Below are positions 24,355-34,576 of a DNA stretch of 64,000 nucleotides, piece by piece. Source of the stretch: Xanthomarina gelatinilytica. GTDB lineage: Bacteria; Bacteroidota; Bacteroidia; Flavobacteriales; Flavobacteriaceae. A program made the position numbers and the translations under genes. The notes below the pieces were generated by a model, which was given only the letters and a program-made list of their open reading frames with translations, was not told the origin of the DNA and did no database searches. Positions within the stretch are counted from its first letter, which is position 1. Every line of letters starts with the position of its first letter. The stretch spans positions 1 to 64,000 of the forward strand of contig NZ_ANLA01000002.1 of assembly GCF_000348685.1 (NCBI RefSeq). The letters run 5' to 3'.

Positions 24355-27300
24355 TTACTTTAATATAATTTTTTGTGTTTTTTGGAGACCATTGCTTAAA
24401 GTGGCCCTTACAATATAAGTGCCATTGGAGAATGAAGGGTTGTTTATAATAAGTTCCTTTTGGTTAACACTCATATCTTGATACAGGATACGACCTAAGA
24501 CATCAAAAATAGAAATGGTTTTAATTTGCTCCAGTTCAGAAGTAACTTTAATAAAATTGTTATTTGGTGCTGAAATGAGTAAGCCATTCAACAGGGTTTC
24601 TTCTGTAATGTTTAAAGCATTATTGGTGTATCGTAAAATAAATCGATTGTTGAAAGTCCCAATGTTTGAATTAAAACTGTAAGGGGTATTTCTTAAATCG
24701 TGAATGATGTTTAAATAAGTGTCTTCTAAAAAGATGTCCTGGTTAGTATTGCTAAATAAACCATCTATTGAATTTATGGCAATGGTATAGTTTCCGTTTT
24801 CAGGAATTACCAGTCCTAAAGGAACAGTATCACTTACATCAAAAGGAAGACTTCGACCTTGAATGGACATTTTGTCTTCATTGATTAAAGAGTAGAATCT
24901 GATGGAAGTTTTACTTAAATCAAAACCATCAAAAAGTCTATCTTCACCATTGGTGGCGTTTTCAACATAGCCAACTAAAATGGAATTGGCATGATTGTTA
25001 GGTGCAATTAAATCCAACCAAATCCTGTGCCTTTCAATAGTATTTCTGTTTACATGAGGTTTTGGTCTTTGCATGACTCTGAAAAATTCATTGTTTGCGT
25101 AAGGAGAAGGATTCAGTGGATCTGTATCGTCGTAACGCATGTTGTTGTTGAAAACGACACTGGACCCAGTTGTTGATGCATTATGGTCCATAAGTACAAA
25201 AAAGGCTTGTCCAGAAGCTATGTTGCCGTTAAAACCTGGAGGATTAGCTCCTGTATTATTAAATGCTATATAGTTATTTGGATTATAATTATACACATAA
25301 TCACCATAAAAAGGGTCATTGACTAAATTACTTGGTAAATTAAGATGGTTCCACAAATAAATTGTGCCTGTGATGGCAGGATTTGGGTTGTCTGTACTGA
25401 TAATGCTGGCGTTTTGAGTTATAAACTTGGTAGCAGAAATGGATGAAGGATATGGGTTTCCTACCAAGTTCCAGTTATCATCCAATTCGGTTGCCATGGT
25501 ATTTCCAGCTCCTGGGTAATCACCTCCACTATAATTGCCATGTGTAATGTTGTGAGAAATAATGCCATTTCTGGCAATACCAGTGAATTCGACAGTGTTT
25601 AAAGCAGGAGTTGTTTCTGGTGATGTTCCTGAAATACCTCTAACAATATACCCTTTTCCTGGTAACATTACTTCGGTAGTGTTTTGCCAAGTGCCATAAT
25701 GACCGATGCCATTGCTGGCAACAGTAGGAATCCAGTTCCAAATTAGGTTATTGTTTGTGCCTGGTGAAACATTGGTGACGTTAAAACCATTTACAGGAGA
25801 AGACCAGTACACATAGTTTAAATTGGTAAGGCTATTTACATTTCGTTGCATTTGTATGTTGCCTACATTATTGTTAGGAGGCGAGTTGTTTATCTGAATT
25901 AAATTTCCGTCGTCCCTAATAATGATCTTACCATAAGGAGCTATGGCATCTTCAATATAAATATTGTCTGTTACAATTAAATTTGATTCAGAAGTTAATT
26001 CTAAATAGCCATTTGACATGACCCTCAAAGATCTGGCAAGTCCAGGAGGTGGAGGGGTTGGTGGCCCACCAATAACAATAGGAGAATTGTTGTTCGTTGT
26101 ATTTAAGTCTGGAATAATAACGCAATCCGATGAGGTAGGTATGGCGTTATCGGACCAGTTGGCAGGAGTATACCAATCTGTATTGACGGTTCCTCTCCAT
26201 ACTTTTCTGTTTCTGGTAACAGTTACATCTGCTGCGCAGCCATTTTGATCTGTAGCTGTATAAGTTACTGTGCCATTTGGAGCTGCATAAACGGTATCTG
26301 TAAAACTTCCCGATATATATGCAGTAGTAAGTCCTGGGTCAGTGTATAGACCAGCAATTGGTAACCAGGTTATTTGAGGTGCTATAGGTGGTGAGTCTCC
26401 AGTAATAATAATATCGTCTATCGACCAACTAAACAAATCGAATGAATCTCCAGTAAACCTAAACCTAAAATAAAGCGTATTATTACCATCTTCAGCTGAA
26501 ACATCAACATTTCGAGTTTCAGTTAAATCAGGTGGGTTTGCATAAGTATATCGTGGTGTCCATGTTGTCCCATTTGATGACGTTTCCAAAAATATTGTAA
26601 AATCTGTTCCAAATTGCCATAAATCCTGTTTAAAGCTTAACTGTAGATTTGTATAACCAGTAATTGGTATAGCTGGAGATGAAAGAGACCATGAAGTAAT
26701 ATTGCTTCCGGTTGTCCAATCTAACATGGCTTCATTTGTTGTTCCGCCTGCATTATTTGAATTGGATATTATCCATTGTGCACTTGCTGCACCATTTACT
26801 ATATTCCAACCTGCTGGAAAAGAGGCACCATTAAAATTTTCTGAGAATATTGTAGCTGTACTTCCAGGATTTCCAGAAGAACTCGCTAAAAGTTGAGAGT
26901 AATTTAATGTGCAATTATCTGCACCAATTGGGTCTAGAGTTTGGGTAATAGACATATTGCACAAAATATTACAGGTAACATCTGCTGTCCAGCCACTTTC
27001 TCTAACACTTCCATCACTTGTAAAAACAAAGGTTAAACTGCCAGAAGGATCTGTTGAAGTATATGGTCCAGGCAGAGCAGTTGTTAAGTTTCCTGAAAGC
27101 GTGGCTAAAAGCGGCGCAGTTGCATCAGGACCATTGTAAACTAAAAGCACATCGTTGTTAGCTTGGGTGTTAAAATCACTAAAAGTAACAGTTACTGCAT
27201 CACCAATGTTAATTGGAGCAATAACAGTTGTTTCGTTTTCATTGTTTCCATAATTTCCTGCGCCACCACCACTATCGTAGAATGTATCACCACAAGTTGG

Positions 27301-28866
27301 AGAGATGGGAGCACAAGTAATATCGGCAGCCCAACCAAGACGAGTGATAGAGCCATCACTTGTAAAAACAAATGTTAGAGCGCCAGTGGGGTCGCTTGAT
27401 GTGAAGGTGGGAGGGAGTGTATTTCCTGTAAAAGCCCCTAATAGAGGCGAGCCTGTGTTAGGGCCATCATAAATAGTTAAAGAGTCACAGCAAGATTCAA
27501 TATCAAAAGCCGTAAAAGTTGCAGTAATAGTTGTGCCTGCAATATCAGGAACAAGTGTTGTTGTTTGGTTTTGATTATTGAAATAGTTTCCTGTTGCACC
27601 ACCACTATCATAGAATGTAGTACCACAAACGGCAGGAGGAACATAAGGTGCGCATGATATACTAGCTTCCCAACCGGCATGAGTTACAGAGAAGTCACTA
27701 TCAAAAACGAATGTTAATGCGCCAGTGGCATGTGTAGATGTAAATGGGCCAGGAATGGTTGTACCATTAAAAACACCTAATAGTGGCGATGCTGCATCAG
27801 GTCCATTATATATGTATAAATCGTCAGCAAATTCTACATCAAATAGTGTAAAAGTAACAGTAACAGCATCACCAGCTGTATCTGGGAAAAATGTTGTGGT
27901 CTGAAACTCGTTGTTAGAATAATTGCCACCAGCACCACCACTATCATAGAAGGTAAGACCGCATGTTGGAGGTGTTGGAGGAGGTGTACATGAAATATCA
28001 CTAGCCCATCCACTTGCAACACCAGAGGCATTACTGGTAAATACAAAAGTTAACGCTCCAGATGGATTAAGAGCATTAGTAGAAGAGAAAGAAGAAGGAG
28101 CTCCAGTAACTGTTCCTAATACTGGAAAAGATGCATTGGGACCATTGTAAACTGTTAAAATATCACCAGTATTAACATTAAAAGTAGTGAAATCTACGGT
28201 AACAGTTCCACCTGCAAAGTAAGGATAAATAGTAGTTGTCTCTGTTTCATTATTGTTATAATTGCCTCCTATGCCTCCAGTGTCATAAAAATTACTTCCA
28301 CAAATAGGTGAATTTTCACAAGTTGTAGTGCCAGTTCCACCTGTTTGTTGAAAAGTGATATTGCCTTGTGTACCATTGTAATTAGTTATTAAAACGACAT
28401 AAATCTGTCCTTGTAGTGCGTTTGTAATGGACATGGTTTCTGTTGGGGCAATATCAAAACTACAATCAGTTATCTGATCTGGAGCATAAGGATAAAACGT
28501 TGGGTTTGTAGTGTTGTTAGGGCAAGTTGGACAGTCTGTAAAAGATATATTAGCATTGGCATCGTTTATATCTATGAAAGGTCCCCAAGCTATAAAATCC
28601 ACATCAATGGGTGTTCCAGCTGTATTTTCCTGAGATATTGTAAAAATAAGATTGCCAGGGTTATCAATCTGCATAAAGAAATATGCGGCATTTGGTGTAG
28701 AGCCTAGACATCCTACAGGACTTGTACTAGTTCCTCCATAGACATTTGGAAACAATAATTGAGATGTTCCAGAGCAAAACTGTTCAGCAGATAATACATC
28801 TATGCCTTGTGAATAATTTTTACTTATAAAGATACAGAAAGTAATAAAGAGTATGATTTTTTTCAT
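24355..28866 (-). CDS. Large secreted multi-CUB protein with a T9SS type A sorting domain
   Basis: This 1503-residue protein is exported by Sec and then by the type IX system. It has a signal peptide (MKKIILFITFCIFISKNYSQG) and an N-terminal domain of about 160 residues. Four tandem CUB domains lie at about 186-290, 300-402, 409-515 and 522-630, each starting CG-x-x-FYD(S/T)GG and ending GW-x-(A/S)D(I/V)-(S/T)C. A MAM/jelly-roll-like domain (ENFNGASFPAGW) follows at about 672-812, then a WRGTVNTDWYTPANWSDN region and a C-terminal sorting domain at about 1425-1503 (VLGRILYQ, GTYIVRATLSNG). I start at 28866; the upstream ATG adds non-signal residues. It is probably a cell-surface adhesin. Confidence 0.9.
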   Translation of the reverse strand: MKKIILFITFCIFISKNYSQGIDVLSAEQFCSGTSQLLFPNVYGGTSTSPVGCLGSTPNAAYFFMQIDNPGNLIFTISQENTAGTPIDVDFIAWGPFIDINDANANISFTDCPTCPNNTTNPTFYPYAPDQITDCSFDIAPTETMSITNALQGQIYVVLITNYNGTQGNITFQQTGGTGTTTCENSPICGSNFYDTGGIGGNYNNNETETTTIYPYFAGGTVTVDFTTFNVNTGDILTVYNGPNASFPVLGTVTGAPSSFSSTNALNPSGALTFVFTSNASGVASGWASDISCTPPPTPPTCGLTFYDSGGAGGNYSNNEFQTTTFFPDTAGDAVTVTFTLFDVEFADDLYIYNGPDAASPLLGVFNGTTIPGPFTSTHATGALTFVFDSDFSVTHAGWEASISCAPYVPPAVCGTTFYDSGGATGNYFNNQNQTTTLVPDIAGTTITATFTAFDIESCCDSLTIYDGPNTGSPLLGAFTGNTLPPTFTSSDPTGALTFVFTSDGSITRLGWAADITCAPISPTCGDTFYDSGGGAGNYGNNENETTVIAPINIGDAVTVTFSDFNTQANNDVLLVYNGPDATAPLLATLSGNLTTALPGPYTSTDPSGSLTFVFTSDGSVRESGWTADVTCNILCNMSITQTLDPIGADNCTLNYSQLLASSSGNPGSTATIFSENFNGASFPAGWNIVNGAASAQWIISNSNNAGGTTNEAMLDWTTGSNITSWSLSSPAIPITGYTNLQLSFKQDLWQFGTDFTIFLETSSNGTTWTPRYTYANPPDLTETRNVDVSAEDGNNTLYFRFRFTGDSFDLFSWSIDDIIITGDSPPIAPQITWLPIAGLYTDPGLTTAYISGSFTDTVYAAPNGTVTYTATDQNGCAADVTVTRNRKVWRGTVNTDWYTPANWSDNAIPTSSDCVIIPDLNTTNNNSPIVIGGPPTPPPPGLARSLRVMSNGYLELTSESNLIVTDNIYIEDAIAPYGKIIIRDDGNLIQINNSPPNNNVGNIQMQRNVNSLTNLNYVYWSSPVNGFNVTNVSPGTNNNLIWNWIPTVASNGIGHYGTWQNTTEVMLPGKGYIVRGISGTSPETTPALNTVEFTGIARNGIISHNITHGNYSGGDYPGAGNTMATELDDNWNLVGNPYPSSISATKFITQNASIISTDNPNPAITGTIYLWNHLNLPSNLVNDPFYGDYVYNYNPNNYIAFNNTGANPPGFNGNIASGQAFFVLMDHNASTTGSSVVFNNNMRYDDTDPLNPSPYANNEFFRVMQRPKPHVNRNTIERHRIWLDLIAPNNHANSILVGYVENATNGEDRLFDGFDLSKTSIRFYSLINEDKMSIQGRSLPFDVSDTVPLGLVIPENGNYTIAINSIDGLFSNTNQDIFLEDTYLNIIHDLRNTPYSFNSNIGTFNNRFILRYTNNALNITEETLLNGLLISAPNNNFIKVTSELEQIKTISIFDVLGRILYQDMSVNQKELIINNPSFSNGTYIVRATLSNGLQKTQKIILK
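26970..28320. repeat. Coding region of four CUB repeats
   Basis: Four units of roughly 320-350 bases encode the CUB domains of the T9SS protein. The stretch for CG-x-x-FYDSGG recurs at about 27265, 27600, 27940 and 28290 with high DNA similarity, suggesting recent tandem duplication. Confidence 0.7.
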
Positions 28867-28895
28867 TTTAATTAATTCATTAGAGGGATTCATAA

Positions 28896-29357
28896 TTACA
28901 GAAAACTAGCAAATTGCCAGTCTGTAAAACTTTCAATACCATTTACAGTATTGGTTGTTTTAACTCGCCATTTAAAGCATTTGGTGTTGTATTCGGCAAA
29001 TGTTAAGTGGAGTTTTCCAATAGGGTGTTTTGAAATATCTTTAATTGGTTTTAAAATTTTTTCAGAACGATCAGTACCATCAAGACCATTCCAGCATGCA
29101 TTTAAAGGTTGAATTTCAATTTCTAATTTTGTATTGGTTCTGTAGGAATAAGCTGAATAATCCCAAGTAATTTCAATATCTTTAATTTTAGAGTTTTCAA
29201 TTTCTATCATTTCAGATTTAATAGTAAACTCTTTTGCATTGGATTGTGTCTGCCCAAATCCTTCTAATGAAAACAGTGATATAAAAATTATTAAGTAAAA
29301 AACCTTGAAGGGTTTAACTAATGACAATAAGCCAAGCAGAGTGTCTTTTTTTTTCAT
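28896..29357 (-). CDS. Secreted protein of unknown function upstream of the CUB protein
   Basis: This 153-residue protein has a signal region with its hydrophobic core at about 18-33, followed by GFGQ. The mature part is beta-rich and has two Cys. I recognise no family. It lies just upstream of the CUB protein on the same strand, with 29 bases between its stop and the CUB start I chose, so the two are probably expressed together and may act together at the surface. Confidence 0.75.
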   Translation of the reverse strand: MKKKDTLLGLLSLVKPFKVFYLIIFISLFSLEGFGQTQSNAKEFTIKSEMIEIENSKIKDIEITWDYSAYSYRTNTKLEIEIQPLNACWNGLDGTDRSEKILKPIKDISKHPIGKLHLTFAEYNTKCFKWRVKTTNTVNGIESFTDWQFASFL

Positions 29358-29373
29358 ATGCTATTAATTTCTT

Positions 29374-29394
29374 AACAAGTATGTTTTACTTGTT
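29374..29394. promoter_or_regulatory. Inverted repeat upstream of the CUB operon
   Basis: AACAAGTA-TGTTT-TACTTGTT is a perfect 8-bp inverted repeat 17 bases before the 29357 start. It is either an operator or a 5' leader hairpin. Confidence 0.45.
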
Positions 29395-29421
29395 TTATTA
29401 TTAGTTAGGGAACATAAAGTC

Positions 29422-29433
29422 GCACTTAAGTGC
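29422..29433. promoter_or_regulatory. 12-base palindrome upstream of the CUB operon
   Basis: GCACTTAAGTGC is perfectly self-complementary. It is a possible dimeric-regulator site. Confidence 0.35.
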
Positions 29434-29731
29434 TTCTTGTTAATAACATAAATTGAGCGTGTAGATTCTGGGAAATCTTTATAATGTATTATTCAATATA
29501 TTTTTACAAAATAAATATTGATTACGCATAAAATTAACATTTAAAATGTTGAAATCAATAATGATATCTTGTTTTTATTAAATAATTATTAACATAAAAA
29601 TAAATATTTTATTCAGCCAATATATGAACCAAGGGCCTTTTCGATAAAATGTACTAAAAACAAGACAAGATGGGTTGATTAATGAAAATAAAATCAATTT
29701 TGTAAACCCTGATTTAACAATTAGCTATTGC

Positions 29732-29739
29732 TATATTTG
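29732..29739 (+). promoter_or_regulatory. -7 promoter element for the PLP deaminase gene
   Basis: TATATTTG fits TAnnTTTG, 30 bases before the GTG start. TTTTG at 29698-29702 is too far for a standard -33 element. Confidence 0.45.
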
Positions 29740-29769
29740 TAATTGGTAAAATTTAAAGTTAAGCTATAG

Positions 29770-30660
29770 GTGTATTTCATTAAAGATCAAGAGAACATTC
29801 ATGTTAGGGAACAGGTTTTTATTAAACCAGATTATTTAAACCATCCATTTATTTCGGGTAATAAATACAGAAAGTTAAAATATAACATTCTTGAAGCACA
29901 ACGGTTTCAAAAAACAAGATTATTAACTTTTGGTGGCGCTTATTCCAATCATATTGCTGCAGTGGCAGCTGCTGGATCCGAGTTTGGTTTTAAAACGATA
30001 GGAGTTATTAGAGGTGAAGAATTGGTAGCTAAAGTCGCTGACAATCCAACCTTGTCTTTTGCAAAAAAGCAAGGGATGCACTTTCATTTTGTGTCAAGGG
30101 AATCCTACAGACTTAAAGCTACAAATGATTTTATTGAGTCACTAAAATCCAAGTTTGGGGATTTTTACCTTATTCCAGAGGGAGGCACCAATACATTGGC
30201 TATAAAAGGTTGTGAAGAAATATTAACAGAGAATGATAAAAATTTCGATTTCATATGTTGTTCAGTAGGAACTGGAGGTACTATTAGCGGTCTTATAAAT
30301 TCAAGTGGTTCCTCGCAGAAAATTCTTGGTTTTCCTGCTCTTAAAGGTGAATTTTTGAAAGAAGAAATTAGTAAGTTTGCAAATAATCCCAATTGGGATT
30401 TAATTTCGGACTATCATTTTGGAGGTTATGCCAAAATAAATACCGAATTAATCAGTTTTATTAATGAATTCAAAGCTCAATATGGTTTGCCTTTAGATCC
30501 GGTTTATACTGGAAAAATGATGTATGGCGTTTTCGATTTGATGCGTCAAGGATATTTTCCGAAAGGAGCTAAAATTTTAGCCATTCATACAGGTGGCTTG
30601 CAAGGAATTCAAGGAATGAATGATGCATTAAGAAAAAAGAAATTACCAATACTTAATTAA
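29770..30660 (+). CDS. PLP-dependent deaminase/desulfhydrase (ACC deaminase or D-cysteine desulfhydrase family)
   Basis: This 296-residue fold-type II PLP enzyme has HPFISGNKYRKLKYN, whose first Lys is the PLP Schiff base. It also has TFGGAYSNHIAAVAAAG, which binds the substrate carboxylate, and the phosphate loop CSVGTGGTISGL. The family covers ACC deaminase and D-cysteine desulfhydrase, and sequence reading alone does not separate them. A TAG lies in frame just upstream, so the GTG at 29770 is the earliest possible start. The N-terminus looks about ten residues short. Confidence 0.85.
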   Translation: MYFIKDQENIHVREQVFIKPDYLNHPFISGNKYRKLKYNILEAQRFQKTRLLTFGGAYSNHIAAVAAAGSEFGFKTIGVIRGEELVAKVADNPTLSFAKKQGMHFHFVSRESYRLKATNDFIESLKSKFGDFYLIPEGGTNTLAIKGCEEILTENDKNFDFICCSVGTGGTISGLINSSGSSQKILGFPALKGEFLKEEISKFANNPNWDLISDYHFGGYAKINTELISFINEFKAQYGLPLDPVYTGKMMYGVFDLMRQGYFPKGAKILAIHTGGLQGIQGMNDALRKKKLPILN

Positions 30661-30666
30661 AGATTG

Positions 30667-31485
30667 ATGAAAAAAATTATATGGCTTTTGGTTGTTAGTA
30701 TGTTTGTGTTTAGTTGTGGTTCAAGTAAAAAAACAAGTTCCAAGCGTGTTAAAGGCAGTACAAAAACGGAACGGGTTGTAAAAGATACCAGGACCAAACC
30801 AAATAGTCCAAAAGAAACACCCAAAGAAACAGTGGTAATTGAAAAAACTCCAGAGAGAGTTCCTACTTCCACAGATGATTATATAGCCATTTTTGCTCCT
30901 ATTGCTCAAGAAGAAATGCGTTTATATGGTATTCCTGCCAGTATAACCTTGGCTCAAGGAATTTTGGAATCTGCTTCTGGTAAAGGGCGTTTGGCTGTGG
31001 AAGCCAACAATCATTTCGGGATTAAATGTCACGAATGGACTGGAGCTAGAATTTATCATGATGACGATGCCTCTCAAGAATGTTTTAGAAAATACAACGA
31101 CGCTAAATATTCGTACAGGGACCATTCATTGTTTTTAACAGGAAGGTCCCGTTACCAAAAATTATTTCAATTAAATATTAACGATTATCAATCCTGGGCC
31201 AAAGAATTGCGTGCAGCAGGTTATGCTACCGATAGAAGGTATCCAGAAAAACTTATCAGTTTGATAGAACGCTATCAACTTTACAAATACGATGAAGTGG
31301 TTACTGGCCAAACAGCTTCTAGAGTAGCTGTTAAAGCAGAAGATACCCATATAATCATTAAGGGTGACACCTTGTATTCTTTGTCCAAAAGATATCAAAC
31401 AACAGTCGAAGAACTAAAAAGATTAAACAATTTAACCAGTAATGATTTAACTATAGGCGAGGTCTTAATAGTAAAATCCAATTAA
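30667..31485 (+). CDS. Lipoprotein glucosaminidase with a C-terminal LysM domain
   Basis: This peptidoglycan hydrolase (GH73 type) cleaves beta-1,4 bonds next to N-acetylglucosamine. The 272-residue protein has a lipobox VFSC near residue 18 and a Lys/Thr-rich spacer. The glucosaminidase domain lies at about 75-215 ([16 protein letters not shown], where E is the catalytic residue, and [11 protein letters not shown]). A LysM domain lies at about 227-271 ([19 protein letters not shown]). I start at ATG 30667 rather than TTG 30664. hemL follows 8 bases later. Confidence 0.92.
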   Translation: MKKIIWLLVVSMFVFSCGSSKKTSSKRVKGSTKTERVVKDTRTKPNSPKETPKETVVIEKTPERVPTSTDDYIAIFAPIAQEEMRLYGIPASITLAQGILESASGKGRLAVEANNHFGIKCHEWTGARIYHDDDASQECFRKYNDAKYSYRDHSLFLTGRSRYQKLFQLNINDYQSWAKELRAAGYATDRRYPEKLISLIERYQLYKYDEVVTGQTASRVAVKAEDTHIIIKGDTLYSLSKRYQTTVEELKRLNNLTSNDLTIGEVLIVKSN

Positions 31486-31493
31486 TAGTACAT

Positions 31494-32780
31494 ATGTTAT
31501 ACAAAAGAAGCAGTGCTTTGTTTGCCGAAGCAGAAACGGTTATTCCAGGAGGTGTCAATTCGCCTGTAAGGGCTTTTAAAGCTGTTGGGGGAACTCCAAT
31601 TTTTATAAAAAAAGCAATGGGAGCCTATTTAATTGATGAAGATGACAATCAATACATAGATTATATAAATTCTTGGGGACCCATGATATTAGGTCATGCT
31701 CACAAACCGGTTGTGGATGCAGTTATTGAGAAAACAAAGCTTGGGACTTCCTTTGGAACTCCAACGGAAATAGAAACAAAAATTGCTCAATTGGCTGTGT
31801 CCATGGTTCCAAATATTGAAAAAATTAGATTTGTAAACTCCGGAACCGAAGCTTGTATGAGTGCCGTAAGGCTGGCCAGGGGTTATACTGGAAAAGACAA
31901 AATAATAAAGTTTGCTGGTTGTTATCATGGTCATAGCGATTCGTTTTTAATTCAAGCAGGAAGTGGGGCCGTTACTTTTGGAAGCCCAAATAGTCCTGGC
32001 GTTACTAAAGGTACAGCTCAAGATACTTTGTTGGCAACCTACAATAATATTGCCCATGTTGAAGAGCTTTTGGAAGCTAATAAAGGTGAAATTGCCTGTG
32101 TGATTTTAGAGCCTGTTGCAGGAAATATGGGATGTGTACCACCAAAAGATGGGTTTTTAAAAAAACTGAGAGACCTATGTACAGCACATGATGTACTGTT
32201 GATTTTTGATGAGGTCATGACCGGTTTTAGACTTGCAAAAGGTGGTGCTCAAGAACTCTATGGGATTCAAGCAGATCTTGTTTGTTTTGGAAAAGTTATA
32301 GGAGGAGGTTTGCCTGTTGGTGCTTTTGCAGGGAAAGCAGAGATTATGGATCATCTAGCACCTTTGGGGCCAGTGTATCAAGCTGGAACTTTAAGTGGAA
32401 ATCCATTGGCTATGGCAGCTGGACTCGCCATGCTTTCGGAATTAAATCAGGATAAAGATATATATGCCCGTTTGGCTGACAAAACCGCATATTTGCATAA
32501 AGGATGTGCCGAAGTCTTGAAAAAACATCGCATTTCACATACCATAAATCGTGTTGGTTCCATGATTTCCATACATTTTTCTGAAACTGAAGTGGTTGAT
32601 TTTGATACGGCAGCCGAAGGAAACAACGCTCGCTTTAAAGCTTTTTTCCATGGCATGTTAAAACAAGGAGTTTATATAGCACCAAGTGCTTTTGAAACTT
32701 GGTTTATTACAGATGCTTTAACTTACGACGACTTAGATAAAACCATTGTTGCATGTGATAAGGTATGCAGTGAGCTATAA
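31494..32780 (+). CDS. hemL: Glutamate-1-semialdehyde 2,1-aminomutase
   Basis: HemL makes 5-aminolevulinate from glutamate-1-semialdehyde, the committed step of C5-pathway heme synthesis. The 428-residue length is normal. It has [15 protein letters not shown] at the start, [17 protein letters not shown], the cofactor Asp in [12 protein letters not shown] and the PLP lysine in [15 protein letters not shown]. It follows the glucosaminidase closely and ends at a terminator. Confidence 0.96.
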   Translation: MLYKRSSALFAEAETVIPGGVNSPVRAFKAVGGTPIFIKKAMGAYLIDEDDNQYIDYINSWGPMILGHAHKPVVDAVIEKTKLGTSFGTPTEIETKIAQLAVSMVPNIEKIRFVNSGTEACMSAVRLARGYTGKDKIIKFAGCYHGHSDSFLIQAGSGAVTFGSPNSPGVTKGTAQDTLLATYNNIAHVEELLEANKGEIACVILEPVAGNMGCVPPKDGFLKKLRDLCTAHDVLLIFDEVMTGFRLAKGGAQELYGIQADLVCFGKVIGGGLPVGAFAGKAEIMDHLAPLGPVYQAGTLSGNPLAMAAGLAMLSELNQDKDIYARLADKTAYLHKGCAEVLKKHRISHTINRVGSMISIHFSETEVVDFDTAAEGNNARFKAFFHGMLKQGVYIAPSAFETWFITDALTYDDLDKTIVACDKVCSEL

Positions 32781-32819
32781 AAAAAAGCTATCTAATTTGT
32801 TTAGATAGCTTTTTTTTTA
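32781..32819. terminator. Bidirectional intrinsic terminator after hemL
   Basis: AGCTATCTAA (32786-32795) and TTAGATAGCT (32801-32810) form a stem with an A6 run before it and T8 after it. It serves hemL and the convergent gene at 32817. Confidence 0.92.
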
Positions 32820-33278
32820 ATTGTTTTTTTGCTCGTTCATGCTAGCTTTCTTTTTATTGTGCATTCTTTTTTTTCGATGTTCTTTTTTCTCTTTGCTCAT
32901 TTTTTCCCATTTAGCATATTGGTCTTCATTAAGAATCTCTTTCATTTTTTTCTTCATTTCAATCTGCTTGTCAAGCATGTCGTTTTTCATTTGAAGTTTT
33001 TCTTCTTTGGTCCATTCTTTTTTAGAGGCCTTGCCTTTATTTTCATTTCTTCTTAGCTCTTGCTTTTCTTTTCTTGCTTTGGCATTTTCAAGATGTAATT
33101 GTTCCACTTGTTTTTGTTGAGATTCATCTAAATCTAAATCTAACGTAAGCTGCTTGGTTTGTAATTGAGCTATTTCTTCAGGCGTGTAATCCTGCATGTT
33201 TTGTTTGCTCAGCATTTTTTCTTGTGCTTGTGTCAGGCTTGCTATGAATACCAATGTGATAAATGCGATTGCTTTCAT
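32817..33278 (-). CDS. Secreted Spy/CpxP-like helical protein
   Basis: This 153-residue protein has a signal peptide ending SLTQAQ (about 19). The mature part is helical and very rich in Lys, Glu and Met. LTLDLDLDESQQKQVEQLH and EILNEDQYAKWEKM are the two LT-x-x-Q-like segments typical of the Spy/CpxP or DUF4890-type group. A periplasmic chaperone or metal-stress role is plausible but unproven. Confidence 0.75.
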   Translation of the reverse strand: MKAIAFITLVFIASLTQAQEKMLSKQNMQDYTPEEIAQLQTKQLTLDLDLDESQQKQVEQLHLENAKARKEKQELRRNENKGKASKKEWTKEEKLQMKNDMLDKQIEMKKKMKEILNEDQYAKWEKMSKEKKEHRKKRMHNKKKASMNEQKNN

Positions 33279-33399
33279 TTTAATTATTTTTTATGTTTAT
33301 GATAATAAGACTCTTAAAACACAAAATGGTTTAATTCCTTTAGAAATTTGCTTCCTAAAAGATAGTTCCAATAATAAAATAAAAGAGAGATTTTAAAAC

Positions 33400-34389
33400 C
33401 TATAAGGTATTTAAATAATCCCTCACTAAATCGTAGCCTTCTGGGTGCATCATGGTAGTGCCAATTAAAGGCATGCTAACGCCACTGAAATACATGGACA
33501 TTCTTGCATCAATATTTAATTTGGATTCAAAAATATAAGAGTTGGCAAAAGGGGTCTCATAAGAGAGTCTTAAGTAAGATTGGTCGCCACAAAAACCACC
33601 ATCGCTATGGCAATGTGCGCAATTCATGTCAAAATAAGCTCTGGCACGTTCTTCCAAAGTATAATTTACAGCATCTTCCCAATTTGGTAACACAGAAACT
33701 TGAGATGCATCGGTTAAACCAGTTAGGTAATTGTTGGAAATCCAATTTTCCAATTGGTTATTACCATTTAAAGCTCTAAGTCTGGGGCCTATAGGTGTAA
33801 TAACATTGCTGCTGTTGTGACAATCTATGCAATCTTGCGCCGAAGGGATAACATAATCCACAGTTTGAGTATTTCCGTTAGCATCTAAATAGTTTACAGG
33901 TACATTGCTGGTGGTATTGTCTAATACGGCATCGGTTTGCTCGGCATTCCATTTATAATTGCCCAATTCCCAAACACCATTTTTCTTGATTAAAATACGG
34001 GTTTCAATAAGTTGTTTTCCTAGGGTTGCATCTCTTTCATCGTTAAGGTAATAAAATGTTTTTGCCATAACCGTGTTATCTGGAAAGATAGGGAAACCAT
34101 CATCCACATATTCCATGGATGTGCCTTCAGGAAGCGCCAGGAGCCTTTGTTTATGGGCATAATCTGTAAAAAGGGTTGTGTTTAGGTTGTACACAAAAGC
34201 CCGATCGCTTGGTGTTAAATCGTTTAAGTTTTCAGTAAACAAATTAAGTTCAGATAAATTAGGCAAAAATTCTGGAACGACTTCAGGTGTTGGTTCTGGT
34301 GGTATTGGAGAATATATTGTATCGTCTGCTTCATCGGAGCAAGACAGGAAAAATAAGCTAATGGTTGCAAAATAAAGAAGCTGTTTCAT
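33400..34389 (-). CDS. Diheme c-type cytochrome lipoprotein (SO_2930/TIGR03806-like)
   Basis: This 329-residue lipoprotein (lipobox FLSC at about 12-15) has two heme c sites, DCIDCH and NCAHCH, about 70 residues apart. PSDRAFVYNLNTTLFTDYAHKQRLLALP and FPDNTVMAKTFYYLND are characteristic of the TIGR03806 family of predicted periplasmic electron carriers. I start at 34389 (MKQLLYFATIS), since the upstream Met would put hydrophilic residues before the signal. Its redox partner is not nearby. Confidence 0.85.
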   Translation of the reverse strand: MKQLLYFATISLFFLSCSDEADDTIYSPIPPEPTPEVVPEFLPNLSELNLFTENLNDLTPSDRAFVYNLNTTLFTDYAHKQRLLALPEGTSMEYVDDGFPIFPDNTVMAKTFYYLNDERDATLGKQLIETRILIKKNGVWELGNYKWNAEQTDAVLDNTTSNVPVNYLDANGNTQTVDYVIPSAQDCIDCHNSSNVITPIGPRLRALNGNNQLENWISNNYLTGLTDASQVSVLPNWEDAVNYTLEERARAYFDMNCAHCHSDGGFCGDQSYLRLSYETPFANSYIFESKLNIDARMSMYFSGVSMPLIGTTMMHPEGYDLVRDYLNTL

Positions 34390-34564
34390 AGTATGATTAT
34401 GATGTTTGGAAAAGTGAAAATAGTAAAAATGTTTTATTGACAAATAAAAATGTCGATAAAAATCTGATATTTACTGTGTAAGCTTCGTCAAATCTGTTTT
34501 TTCAGCATCATATCATTTTCCATATTATCACTGGACTTAGTTCAATAACTTTGGAATAAAATAC

Positions 34565-34572
34565 TATTTTTG
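34565..34572 (+). promoter_or_regulatory. -7 element directly before the SprT-like gene
   Basis: TATTTTTG (TAnnTTTG) ends 4 bases before the ATG at 34577, implying a leaderless or nearly leaderless mRNA. Confidence 0.5.
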
Positions 34573-34576
34573 CCTC

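Larger units (their letters stand above)
29358..29769. other. AT-rich divergent intergenic region
   Basis: This gap holds the 5' side of the CUB operon and of the deaminase gene. It contains a perfect 8-bp inverted repeat AACAAGTA/TACTTGTT (29374-29394) and the 12-base palindrome GCACTTAAGTGC (29422-29433), both upstream of the CUB operon. TATATTTG at 29732 faces the deaminase. I find no gene or RNA element. Confidence 0.6.

Noticed and set aside
26018-27378. Several plus-strand frames opposite the CUB repeats
   Set aside because: They recur only because the repeated minus-strand coding sequence recurs.
29770-30660. Deaminase gene as a truncated pseudogene because of the GTG start
   Set aside because: All catalytic segments are present and the shortfall is only about ten residues.
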